NCBI GenBank assembly: GCA_020634895.1
Contig: JACKAV010000016.1
Span: forward strand, 1 to 25,776
Length of the DNA: 25,776 nt
Direction of reading: 5' to 3'
DNA from: Anaerolineales bacterium
GTDB lineage: Bacteria; Chloroflexota; Anaerolineae; Anaerolineales; Villigracilaceae
Part shown: positions 1 to 7,035 of the stretch, in pieces
How the letters are laid out: every line of letters starts with the position of its first letter
How positions within the stretch are numbered: the stretch's first letter is position 1
The notes under the pieces: generated by a model
What the model saw: the letters and a program-made list of their open reading frames with translations, nothing else
What the model was told of the DNA's origin: nothing
The model's database searches: none
Made by a program: the position numbers and the translations under genes

Positions 1-23
1 AGGGTGAGGGTATATATGGCGAA

Positions 24-56
24 ATAAAAAAACTGCGAGGGGCTGCCTCGCAGTTT
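24..56 (-). terminator. Intrinsic terminator of the sigma/regulator operon
   Basis: An 11-bp perfect stem (30-40 with 46-56, loop of 5) is followed on the minus strand by a run of seven T. It lies 5 nt beyond the stop codon of the DUF5667-type gene. The 23 bases further left hold nothing I can identify. Confidence 0.85.
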
Positions 57-60
57 CAAG

Positions 61-1197
61 TTAATCGTCTCCGTCCGAATGTTCAGAGTCGTCTTTGGAG
101 TCTGAACTGTCATGTCCGCTCGAGTCCTGGCTCGAACTTGAGTCATTATTGACCGCAGGGCTCGGAGCCGTTCCCACCTCAACCGGGAGTTTGCCCGAAC
201 ACGTACCGGTTCCCTGCGCCTCGCGGACAATGAACCTTCCGTCCGTTGTATAAAATCCGTTCAGCGTAGCAGTCATTCCAACGCACAATGTCCCGTTGAT
301 GTTGGTGACGCTGTCCACATAAACCGTCTTGCCGTCGATGACCAAAACAGTCGGGGAGACCGATTGAAGCGTGCCGATCAACTCCACATTTTGCGGAGCG
401 GCAGTCGGCGCCTCGGCGCTGGACCCGGTGCCTGATCCCGAATCCGAATCATTCTCACCCTCTGTGTCATTATCCGAGTCTACTTCGATCGGAATGCCCG
501 TCGGCACAACAGAACCTTCCGGCAGCGGCTGCAAGCTCATGACTTCGACAAATCCCTGAGCGTTGGTCTTGCCGGTGACGAGCACTGCATCTCCGTTGGC
601 GGGCGCGGGCATGCCAACCGGCAAAAGGACTTCCAAACCGGAGACATACGTTGAGTTATTGACCTGCATAAACACGCCAGCGATCTGAATGGTCTCGTCG
701 CGCCCTTCGATCAGAAGTTCATTCGCTTCATGCAGACGTTCATTTTCGAATTCCTGCTCCAAAGATTCGCGGGCATTGTTATCGAAAACGAAAAACAGAC
801 GCACATTTTCCCAGCCGCGTTTGACCGGATACAAGTTCTCACCGGGCAGCGCCGAAGCGGACGCGTTCACCAGTCCGCCGCCACTCAACAGGAAAGTGGA
901 AGCCAGCGCAAAAGAAATCGCGAATCGCTGCAATGTTGGGACAAGCCGACGGCGCGGGGCGACCTTGACGTTCGCCTCACGCATTTCTGCGGAACGCTGC
1001 AAGACCCTCGCCTTCGAGCGTCTTACAACGTCGGGCGAGGGGTCTGCGGAAGCCATATCCCGCGCCTTGAGTGACGTCTCAAGGATCGGGCGCAGTTCTT
1101 CGGCAAATTCAGGGAAGCGCGCCAGCGTGACCTCCAAGTCTGTGCCGCTTTCCATTTCCTGGATGCAAAATTCAAGGGCGTCAAAAATATTAGTCAT
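61..1197 (-). CDS. DUF5667/DUF5666-type membrane protein, probable regulator of the adjacent ECF sigma factor
   Basis: This 378-aa protein probably controls the sigma factor encoded just upstream. The N-terminal 45 residues match the usual start of such proteins (ALEFCIQEMESG...FPEFAEEL). One hydrophobic segment at about residues 88-112 is followed by a DUF5667 signature (ALPGENLYPVKRGWENVRL). Next come two beta-rich stretches like DUF5666 (about 160-215 and 268-335), with a Ser/Gly/Asp linker between them. The tail is a strongly acidic Ser/Asp/His run. The ATG at 1197 is preferred, with GAGGTGG just before it. A GTG at 1209 would add four residues. The ATG overlaps the sigma stop by 8 nt, implying translational coupling. 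I see no classical zinc anti-sigma motif, so 'anti-sigma factor' is inference from position and architecture. Confidence 0.85.
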   Translation of the reverse strand: MTNIFDALEFCIQEMESGTDLEVTLARFPEFAEELRPILETSLKARDMASADPSPDVVRRSKARVLQRSAEMREANVKVAPRRRLVPTLQRFAISFALASTFLLSGGGLVNASASALPGENLYPVKRGWENVRLFFVFDNNARESLEQEFENERLHEANELLIEGRDETIQIAGVFMQVNNSTYVSGLEVLLPVGMPAPANGDAVLVTGKTNAQGFVEVMSLQPLPEGSVVPTGIPIEVDSDNDTEGENDSDSGSGTGSSAEAPTAAPQNVELIGTLQSVSPTVLVIDGKTVYVDSVTNINGTLCVGMTATLNGFYTTDGRFIVREAQGTGTCSGKLPVEVGTAPSPAVNNDSSSSQDSSGHDSSDSKDDSEHSDGDD

Positions 1198-1774
1198 AAT
1201 CCACCTCACCGATCTCGCGCTGAAGTGCCGCCAGCGCGCGGAATTGGAGGGCTTTTATGGCATTTACGTTCTTATCCATATGAGTCGCCGTCTCTTCAAG
1301 TGAATATCCCTGACCGAACCGCAGGGCGAGTACCATTTGCTGGTCGGGGGTCAATTTCGAGTACGCGTCGCGGACGAGGCGATTCTTCTCGCGCTGATCC
1401 GCTTCGGTGGCTGGACCAGGTCCGAGGTCCGCCAGTGATTCGGGGATTTCCTCTTCGGGGCGGCGGTATTTTTTCCGCAAATGGTCTGTGATGATATGCG
1501 ATGCCGTTCCGATCAGCCAGCCCTTTAGATTTGTTTCGGGTCCGCGCCCGCTGCGCACCGCTTCCAACAGGCGGATGAATACGTCGCTTGCGATATCTTC
1601 TGCAAGGCTTTGATCGCCCACGCGATAGAGGGCATAACGATAGATTTCGGGAAAATATTGGTCGTATACCGCCCCGATGGCTTTCGAATCCAACTTTTCG
1701 AGACGGTTCGCCCGCTGCCCGTTTAATGAGATCATTGAGTTTGAGACACCTGATAATTGCAATTCATATTTCAT
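1190..1774 (-). CDS. ECF-type RNA polymerase sigma factor
   Basis: A 194-aa sigma-70 family protein of the extracytoplasmic-function type. Region 2 lies at about residues 35-100 (YDQYFPEIYRYALYRVGD, then LAEDIASDVFIRLLEA, then GWLIGTASHIITDHLRKK). Region 4 lies at about 138-188 (LTPDQQMVLALRFGQGYS, then a helix-turn-helix ending in the ALQFRALAALQ recognition helix). Sigma regions 1 and 3 are absent, as in ECF factors. The first 30 residues precede region 2 and a later start (residue 14) is possible. No clear Shine-Dalgarno is visible before the chosen ATG. It is first in a two-gene operon with the DUF5667 protein, so it probably drives an envelope or stress response. The targets cannot be read from this window. 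Confidence 0.93.
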   Translation of the reverse strand: MKYELQLSGVSNSMISLNGQRANRLEKLDSKAIGAVYDQYFPEIYRYALYRVGDQSLAEDIASDVFIRLLEAVRSGRGPETNLKGWLIGTASHIITDHLRKKYRRPEEEIPESLADLGPGPATEADQREKNRLVRDAYSKLTPDQQMVLALRFGQGYSLEETATHMDKNVNAIKALQFRALAALQREIGEVDYD

Positions 1775-1850
1775 AAATATATCACGGCTCCAGCGCTTCC
1801 ATTGGAAGGTGAATGTCGGTATTTTGTAGTCGCTTGGGGATTAAAAAGGT

Positions 1851-1889
1851 TACGGCTTTTTTCGGGAAAATATCTCAAAAAAAGCCGTA
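1851..1889. repeat. AT-rich inverted repeat
   Basis: Twelve-base arms (1851-1862 and 1878-1889, TACGGCTTTTTT and its complement) flank a 15-nt spacer. It lies between the PLD gene and the sigma gene. It could act as a distal terminator for the PLD transcript, but it is about 165 nt past that stop codon. Confidence 0.45.
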
Positions 1890-1958
1890 TGAGAAAACTC
1901 TAATAGACCTCGATGCCGCCCTGAACTTAATCATAAAGACGTACAACACTCCTATTTT

Positions 1959-2036
1959 GAACCGTAAAAGCGTAAGGAACGCAAAGAAAGATTTAAGGTT
2001 TTCTTTGCGCTCTTTGCGAACTTCGCGGTGAAACGG
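1959..2036. repeat. GCAAAG-type palindromic intergenic repeat
   Basis: An imperfect palindrome built from GCAAAGAAA (1981-1989) and TTTCTTTGC (2000-2008), with a second TTTGCG unit and a CGCGGTGAA end. Read on the minus strand it starts CACCGCGAAGTTCGCAAAG. Its style resembles the CACAGAG repeats near 6.9 and 9.0 kb, but the sequence differs. It sits 17 nt past the PLD stop codon and could also act as a weak 3' stem. Confidence 0.6.
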
Positions 2037-2052
2037 GACTTTTACAAAACAA

Positions 2053-3168
2053 TTATTTTGCCTGACCGTACACCCGTTGGAATTCTTCAAGGAATTGCTT
2101 GGCGATCTGTTCGTTATAGACCACCAGCAAATTTTCGTCATTCTTTGTTTCTGCGCTATTCGTGAAATTGTACGAGCCAAAGATGACGATACTTTCGTCC
2201 ACGATGATGATCTTATGGTGCATCTGCCCGGGATTGCCGTCGCGGTACACATCCAAACCTGCCTGGCGGAAGGGATCGAATTCGGTGCCGATGTTCGAAG
2301 CGACCTGCTCATCGTCCATGACACCCGCCACGGTGACGCCCGCCTCCGCCCGTGAGCGGACCGCGTCTCCCAACGGGTCGGCGGTGAAAGAGAATGCCAT
2401 AAAGTAAATGCTTTCCTGCGCTTCGTTGAGGATATCAAGCAGAATGGCTTGTACGCCATCGTCGGGCGAGAAGTAGGTATCGACGGGTGTACCGTCAATG
2501 GTCACGCGCGGATTCGGCGTTTCGGGAACAATATTGTCGCCAAATTTATCGTCCACGAACATTTCTTCGAATTCCTTGGTGTAATTCTCTGCGATCTTCA
2601 CCGAGCGGATTCGCATCATCACATTGTTATCTTCGTACGTGCCAGAATCCGTGTAGTTCATTCCGCCCATCCACACCTCGGAGCCATCGATAATTGTGAA
2701 CTTATCATGCATCAAACCTTCGCGTCGATCCCCAAGAATGGGAATGCCCGCGTCTTTCAATCTCTGCGGGTCGGTGCGATCCATATTGTCGCTTTCCATC
2801 ACCATGCGGACGCGGACACCGCGGTCATACGCACGCAGCAACGCATCACGGATGCTATTAAGGCTCAGGCTGTAGACGGCAACGTCCACGCTGAGTTTGG
2901 CGGCGTCGATGGCGTCCACCAAAGGCTGGTCGATGCCGCCGGTCTTTTGAGCTGCAAGCGGACTCTGCGGATTCGTAAAATACAACTCAAACCAGCCGTC
3001 CTTTACGCCGTAACCGGCTGGCAGATCAACGGGTGTCAGCGTTGGCGCGGTCTGGGGAACAGAATCAACCTCGGTCGGGGTCGGAGGCGCAGACGGCTCC
3101 GGTGTGGCAGTTCCGCACGCGAGAAGCAGAACACAAAAAGCAGAGAAATACAGGAATGTTTTTTTCAT
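2053..3168 (-). CDS. Secreted phospholipase-D-family lipoprotein
   Basis: A 371-aa exported protein with a lipobox (LLLAC, lipidated Cys18) and a Pro/Thr-rich spacer to about residue 45, so it is tethered outside the membrane. Two HKD motifs define the PLD superfamily fold: HDKFTIID (H154, K156, D161) and HHKIIIVD (H317, K319, D324). Each is followed by the usual GGMNYTDS or GSYNFTNS segment. This domain type covers phospholipases, cardiolipin synthases and the Nuc/PLD6-type nucleases. The compact two-HKD layout with NFT after each motif most resembles the Nuc-like branch. The actual substrate cannot be decided here. The gene stands alone and has a TAAAAT hexamer (3175-3180) 6 nt before the ATG, with no Shine-Dalgarno. 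Confidence 0.9.
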   Translation of the reverse strand: MKKTFLYFSAFCVLLLACGTATPEPSAPPTPTEVDSVPQTAPTLTPVDLPAGYGVKDGWFELYFTNPQSPLAAQKTGGIDQPLVDAIDAAKLSVDVAVYSLSLNSIRDALLRAYDRGVRVRMVMESDNMDRTDPQRLKDAGIPILGDRREGLMHDKFTIIDGSEVWMGGMNYTDSGTYEDNNVMMRIRSVKIAENYTKEFEEMFVDDKFGDNIVPETPNPRVTIDGTPVDTYFSPDDGVQAILLDILNEAQESIYFMAFSFTADPLGDAVRSRAEAGVTVAGVMDDEQVASNIGTEFDPFRQAGLDVYRDGNPGQMHHKIIIVDESIVIFGSYNFTNSAETKNDENLLVVYNEQIAKQFLEEFQRVYGQAK

Positions 3169-3174
3169 ATCCCA

Positions 3175-3200
3175 ATTTTACAAGGCTATTCAATTCTTTT
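3175..3200 (-). promoter_or_regulatory. Candidate leaderless promoter of the PLD gene
   Basis: TAAAAT (3175-3180 on the minus strand) ends 6 nt before the ATG. A weak -35 candidate TTTCAA lies 18 nt further upstream. With normal -10 spacing, transcription would begin at or next to the start codon. Confidence 0.45.
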
Positions 3201-3241
3201 GAAAAATTGCCAGTTTGAAACTTGAACACAGATCTCAAAAC

Positions 3242-3271
3242 GCTTCCAAACGGAAGCCGCTCGCGTATAAT
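3242..3271 (+). promoter_or_regulatory. murJ promoter with palindrome in the spacer
   Basis: A consensus -10 TATAAT (3266-3271) ends 8 nt before the murJ ATG, so the transcript is probably leaderless. The -35 region is poor. A 6-bp inverted repeat, GCTTCC-AAAC-GGAAGC (3242-3257), covers the -35/spacer area and could be an operator or simply a hairpin. Confidence 0.55.
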
Positions 3272-3279
3272 CGTGCCCT

Positions 3280-4854
3280 ATGACAAACACCGCCAACCGT
3301 CAGATCGCCCGCGCCGCTGGAACCGTGATGTTCGCTTTCGTGCTCAGCAACATCGTCGGCTTGGTGCGGCAGATCCTGGTATCGAAAGCCTTTGGCACCA
3401 CGCAAAGCCTCGACGCGTTTTACGCCGCCGCGACCTTCCCCGACCTTTTGTTTAGCTTGCTGGCAGGCGGTGCGCTGGCTTCTGCTTTCGTCCCGACCTT
3501 TACGGATTTTCTCGCAAAAGAGGATAGGGACCACGCCTGGCGGCTCGCCTCCGCGGTGACGAATCTGGTGATATTGATCCTCAGCGTCGTCAGCGGACTC
3601 GCGGCTCTTTTCGCGCCGACAATTGTCCGCGACGTATTGTTCGTTCTCAAGCCGGAACTTGATCCTTCCCTCCAAACGCTGACGGTTGACCTGCTTCGCA
3701 TCATCCTCATCGCCCCGACCATTTTCGGCGTAAGCGGTTTGTTGATGAGCATTCTCAACACGCATCAAAAATTCTGGATGCCTGCCCTCGCGCCCGTCTT
3801 CAACTGGGTCGGTTGGATATTGGGAATCTTCTTCCTCGTACCGTCAATGGGGATTTACGGTTTGGCTTGGGGATATGTTCTCGGTGCAATTTTGCATCTT
3901 ATTGTGCAGTTGCCCGGTCTGCTCAAATTGGAAGGCAGGCATTACTCATTTACATTGGGTATCCACAACCCTGCCATTAGAGAAGTCGCGCGGCTGATGG
4001 CGCCTCGTCTGCTGGGAGTGGCGGCAGTTCAGCTTAATTTCGTCATCAACGCGATGATCGCTTCGGGGCAGGGTGAAGGAAGTCTCTCCGCCATCAATGT
4101 CGCGCGGATGTTAATGACCATGCCGCTTTTTGTCATTGCTCAAGCAATCGCCACCGCAGCGCTCCCTACTTTTGCGGCGCAAGTCTCACGCGGAGAATTG
4201 GGCGAAATGCGTTCCTCATTGGCAGCGACCCTACGCGGGGTGATCCTGCTGTCACTGCCTGCAACAGTGGGACTCATTCTCCTGCGTGAACCGATCATTG
4301 TCATGTTGTTTCAACGCGGCGAGTTTGATGCCCTTTCCACGCAAATGGTTTCATGGGCGCTGCTTTGGTACACCGCAGGTTTGGTCGGTCATGCCGTGGT
4401 GGAAATCCTCTCCCGCGCCTATTACGCCCTGCACGACACAAAAACGCCGGTCATCATCGGTACCATCGCCATGGGGCTGAACGCACTTTTCAGTTTCGGT
4501 TTCGCGTGGATATTCAACCAGGTCAACTGGATGCCGCATGGCGGGCTGGCACTGGCAAATTCCTTTGCAACCGCATTGGAAGCCACCGCTTTATTCCTCA
4601 TCATGCGCAAACGCTTAAACGGAATCGAAGGCGGGGAAATTCTGCGCGGCGTGATTCCATCCACAATCGCCGTCATCGGCATGGGGTTGTCAGTCTACGG
4701 CTGGATGGCAATTGGAGATAATTTCAATGTCTGGCTCCTCGCGCCGTTCGGCATTGCCATCGGCGGAGGCGTTTACTTCGTTGTCCTGCTTCTGCTCCGT
4801 GTTCCCGAATTGACATACGCTATAGATGCCGTCAGGCGTAGATTGCGAAGATAA
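3280..4854 (+). CDS. murJ: Lipid II flippase MurJ (MviN family)
   Basis: A 524-aa polytopic membrane protein that moves lipid-linked peptidoglycan precursor across the cytoplasmic membrane. Family features include the N-terminal FVLSNIVGLVRQILVSKAFG segment, the DAFYAAATFPDLLFSLLAGGALASAFVP region typical of MviN, an Arg/Lys-containing periplasmic-side loop, and about 14 hydrophobic segments across the full length, normal for the family. The C-terminus is short and basic (RRRLRR). The ATG at 3280 is the only start that keeps the whole first helix, and no Shine-Dalgarno precedes it. It is monocistronic, converges on the yuiD-like gene and ends at a shared bidirectional terminator. It is not clustered with other cell-wall genes here. 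Confidence 0.95.
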   Translation: MTNTANRQIARAAGTVMFAFVLSNIVGLVRQILVSKAFGTTQSLDAFYAAATFPDLLFSLLAGGALASAFVPTFTDFLAKEDRDHAWRLASAVTNLVILILSVVSGLAALFAPTIVRDVLFVLKPELDPSLQTLTVDLLRIILIAPTIFGVSGLLMSILNTHQKFWMPALAPVFNWVGWILGIFFLVPSMGIYGLAWGYVLGAILHLIVQLPGLLKLEGRHYSFTLGIHNPAIREVARLMAPRLLGVAAVQLNFVINAMIASGQGEGSLSAINVARMLMTMPLFVIAQAIATAALPTFAAQVSRGELGEMRSSLAATLRGVILLSLPATVGLILLREPIIVMLFQRGEFDALSTQMVSWALLWYTAGLVGHAVVEILSRAYYALHDTKTPVIIGTIAMGLNALFSFGFAWIFNQVNWMPHGGLALANSFATALEATALFLIMRKRLNGIEGGEILRGVIPSTIAVIGMGLSVYGWMAIGDNFNVWLLAPFGIAIGGGVYFVVLLLLRVPELTYAIDAVRRRLRR

Positions 4855-4856
4855 AA

Positions 4857-4888
4857 GAAAACTCCGAGGTGTATTCCTCGGAGTTTTG
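4857..4888. terminator. Bidirectional terminator between murJ and the yuiD-like gene
   Basis: ACTCCGAGG (4861-4869) pairs with CCTCGGAGT (4876-4884). A-rich bases lie on the left and T-rich bases on the right, so it can terminate both converging transcripts. Confidence 0.85.
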
Positions 4889-4896
4889 CTATGCTC

Positions 4897-5349
4897 TTAT
4901 TTCCATATAAGCCACTGGACAATTGCCACCAGCAGACCGAGTATGATCCCGCCGACGACCTCCAACGGTGTATGCCCGATCACTTCCTTCAATTCCTCTT
5001 CGCTCAAGACATGTCCCTGAAGCAGTTCTTCAAATAACACGTTGATTCGTTCGGCATGTTTGCCCGCCTGCCGGCGAACTCCTGCCGCATCGTGCGCGAT
5101 GATCATGGTAATGGCAACGGCGATCCCAAAAATGGGATTGTCAAAGCCTTCATACAAGCCGACTGCCAAAGTCCCTGAAACCATCAAAGCCGTATGAGAG
5201 GATGGCATTCCGCCTGCCGCAAAGAACATCGCCCACATCCAACGGCGTGAGCGCAAATATTCAGAGGGAATCTTCAATGCCTGAGCCAGAAGCCATGCAG
5301 CCAACACAGCGATCAGGACCTTGTTGACCAAAAGACCGGCAAGGTTCAT
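4897..5349 (-). CDS. Divergent PAP2 / DUF212 (YuiD-like) membrane protein
   Basis: A 150-aa integral membrane protein of the small 'divergent PAP2' family (acid phosphatase/vanadium haloperoxidase-related, DUF212). Family motifs are visible: GGMPSSHT (about residues 46-53), DAAGVRRQAGKHA (about 86-98) and GHTPLEVVGG (about 124-133). Three to four hydrophobic segments surround them. The SSH and HTP motifs correspond to PAP2 phosphatase signature positions, but no substrate is established for this branch. Its start codon overlaps the xseB stop by 4 nt (ATGA), so it is the third gene of the xseA-xseB operon. A role in recycling lipid phosphates is possible but not shown. Confidence 0.9.
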   Translation of the reverse strand: MNLAGLLVNKVLIAVLAAWLLAQALKIPSEYLRSRRWMWAMFFAAGGMPSSHTALMVSGTLAVGLYEGFDNPIFGIAVAITMIIAHDAAGVRRQAGKHAERINVLFEELLQGHVLSEEELKEVIGHTPLEVVGGIILGLLVAIVQWLIWK

Positions 5350-5591
5350 TCCGATTCCTCTTCAAAATCGACAAGCGAGTCTCCAGCCAATTTCTGCACG
5401 TTGAGTTGAGCGGCTTCAAGCAGACCGCCGCAATGAGCGATCAACGCCTGTCCGCGTTCGTATAACTTCATCGCCTCATCGAGCGGATTCTGTTCCTCTT
5501 CCAGCATTTCGACGGTCTGCTCGAGTTCGGTTAAGGCTTCTTCATAAGTCAGTTCTTCAACTGGTTTTTTGGTGGCTTTCGTTTTTGCCAT
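5346..5591 (-). CDS. xseB: Exodeoxyribonuclease VII small subunit
   Basis: An 81-aa small subunit of exonuclease VII, which degrades single-stranded DNA to oligonucleotides together with XseA. The core ELTYEEALTELEQTVEMLEE, followed by LDEAMKLYERGQAL, is the characteristic helical hairpin. An acidic tail follows. The ATG at 5591 has GGAG a few bases upstream and is preferred over an in-frame GTG at 5597. It lies 35 nt after xseA and overlaps the yuiD-like gene by 4 nt. The Lys-rich N-terminal extension is ordinary. Confidence 0.95.
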   Translation of the reverse strand: MAKTKATKKPVEELTYEEALTELEQTVEMLEEEQNPLDEAMKLYERGQALIAHCGGLLEAAQLNVQKLAGDSLVDFEEESE

Positions 5592-5626
5592 ATTCACTCC
5601 GATATTCGTAGCTGTAATATCGATCT

Positions 5627-6826
5627 CTATTTTCGATTGACTTCAAATTCACCATCGCTGACGCGGACATTCATGTCACCTTGCGCCTGCGATACTTTAC
5701 TGACAACTTTGTCGTCGTCCTTGCGGGTGATGATAGCATACCCGCGCGAAAGGATTCCTTCGGGATTCAGGGCGTGCAAACGCTTGGATATTCCGTCCAC
5801 GCGCGCAGATTGCAATTGGATGTGATGCTTTAGCGCCGAAACCGCACGGCGGGAAAGTTCGTCGAGATATTGATTTTCGGATTGAATGCGCCGCTCCGGC
5901 GAGACGTATTTGAGCCGCGCGGTCAGGGACGTGACATAAGCCCGATGGTCAGCGAGCAGGCTCAAGGTCAGGTCGGTGAGACGTGATTGATACGAAGAGA
6001 GCTGGTCGCGGAGGTCATCCAATGTTGTCTCTGTCGCCAATTCCGCCGCGGCAGTTGGAGTCGGAGCACGCAAGTCAGAAGCAAAATCGCAAAGAGTGAA
6101 ATCCGTTTCGTGACCCACGCCGGAGATGACGGGAACTTCAGAAGCGACAACGGCGCGGACAACGCGCTCGTCATTGAACGCCCATAAGTCTTCAATAGAA
6201 CCGCCGCCGCGCGCAAGCAAAATCACATCGGGGTTTTGCGCATTGATGGATTGAAGCGCTTTGACCAATGCAGGCGGCGCATCCACACCTTGAACCGGCG
6301 ACGGCGCGATGACGACGCGAACAAGCGGCTGACGGCGGCGAATTGTGTTGAGCATATCGCGCAGCGCCGCCCCCGTAGCGGACGTAACGATGCCGATGGT
6401 TTTGGGAAACGGCGGAATCTCGCGTTTGCGTTCTGCGTCGAAAAGACCTTCCGCCTCAAGCATAGACTTGAGCCGCAGAAATTCCTGAAAGAGCGCGCCT
6501 TCGCCTTTGGCTTGGATGAGACTCGCAATGAGTTGATATTGTCCCTGCGGTTCATACACAGCGATCCTGCCATGCACTTCGACGGCTGCGCCTTCCTGCA
6601 TCACAGGACGAGTGCGCATCGCATCCGTCTTCCACATGACACAGCGCAGGGATGCGTTTTTATCTTTGAGCGTAAAGTAGATATGACCGGATGCGGGGCG
6701 CGAAAGATTCGATATTTCTCCTGTTACCCAAACATCCTGCAATTCGGGGTTATCCTCCAACAGCTTTCGAATGCGGAAGGTTATCTGGGAAACGGTCAGG
6801 GTTGTGGAGAAAAGGTCAGGCTGCAT
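5627..6826 (-). CDS. xseA: Exodeoxyribonuclease VII large subunit
   Basis: A 399-aa catalytic subunit of exonuclease VII. An N-terminal OB-fold (LTVSQITFRIRKLL, then WVTGEISNLSRPASGHIYFTLKD) binds single-stranded DNA. The central domain has GIVTSATGAALRDML and ARGGGSIEDLWAFNDE followed by GVGHETDFTL, the conserved active-site signatures. A coiled-coil region and the C-terminal GYAIITR segment (about residue 362) follow. The reading frame is open for another 67 codons upstream, but those codons translate an intergenic repeat, and the OB-fold begins immediately after the ATG at 6826. No Shine-Dalgarno is seen. A TTGCAT/TATCCT promoter ends 7 nt before this ATG. Confidence 0.96.
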   Translation of the reverse strand: MQPDLFSTTLTVSQITFRIRKLLEDNPELQDVWVTGEISNLSRPASGHIYFTLKDKNASLRCVMWKTDAMRTRPVMQEGAAVEVHGRIAVYEPQGQYQLIASLIQAKGEGALFQEFLRLKSMLEAEGLFDAERKREIPPFPKTIGIVTSATGAALRDMLNTIRRRQPLVRVVIAPSPVQGVDAPPALVKALQSINAQNPDVILLARGGGSIEDLWAFNDERVVRAVVASEVPVISGVGHETDFTLCDFASDLRAPTPTAAAELATETTLDDLRDQLSSYQSRLTDLTLSLLADHRAYVTSLTARLKYVSPERRIQSENQYLDELSRRAVSALKHHIQLQSARVDGISKRLHALNPEGILSRGYAIITRKDDDKVVSKVSQAQGDMNVRVSDGEFEVNRK

Positions 6827-6833
6827 TATGCGT

Positions 6834-6861
6834 AGGATAACATAAAAAGGTTTAAATGCAA
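6834..6861 (-). promoter_or_regulatory. xseA promoter, probably leaderless
   Basis: On the minus strand TTGCAT (6856-6861) and TATCCT (6834-6839) are spaced by 16 nt. The -10 ends 7 nt from the ATG at 6826, so the mRNA would start at about the start codon. Confidence 0.5.
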
Positions 6862-6902
6862 TTAATAACAAATTGGAAGAGTATCCATCATAGTATATAA
6901 AG

Positions 6903-6942
6903 AAATCTTTTACCACAGAGAGCACAGAGTTCACGGAGAAAA
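6903..6942 (+). repeat. CACAGAG-type dispersed repeat, copy 1
   Basis: A 40-nt element (core ACCACAGAGAGCACAGAG, then TTCACGGAGAAAA) matches 8995-9034 with one difference. It lies in the xseA-mgtE spacer. It contains no credible gene. In the reverse direction it translates to the SVNSVLSVV peptide that would falsely extend xseA. Confidence 0.85.
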
Positions 6943-6980
6943 ACTTAGCTTCTATATAAAGGCAGTAATTTGAATTAAAT

Positions 6981-7017
6981 AAAAAGCAGAGACATTTTGA
7001 ATATGTCTCTGCTTTTT
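6981..7017 (-). terminator. Terminator downstream of mgtE
   Basis: A perfect 15-bp stem, AAAAAGCAGAGACAT (6981-6995) with its complement (7003-7017), and a 7-nt loop. It starts 18 nt past the mgtE stop. The A/T ends of the stem supply the T-run on either strand. Confidence 0.88.
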
Positions 7018-7035
7018 GCTGCAGCATGTTTGACT

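Noticed and set aside
1813..2031. 72-codon plus-strand frame between sigma and PLD genes
   Set aside because: Its second half is a translation of the GCAAAG repeat; there is no ribosome site and no recognisable domain.
2449..3225. 258-codon plus-strand frame opposite the PLD lipoprotein
   Set aside because: Antisense shadow of a gene with two intact HKD motifs.
6827..7027. 67-codon upstream extension of xseA in the same frame
   Set aside because: The codons cross the CACAGAG repeat (giving SVNSVLSVV) and AT-rich spacer, and the OB-fold starts right after the ATG at 6826.
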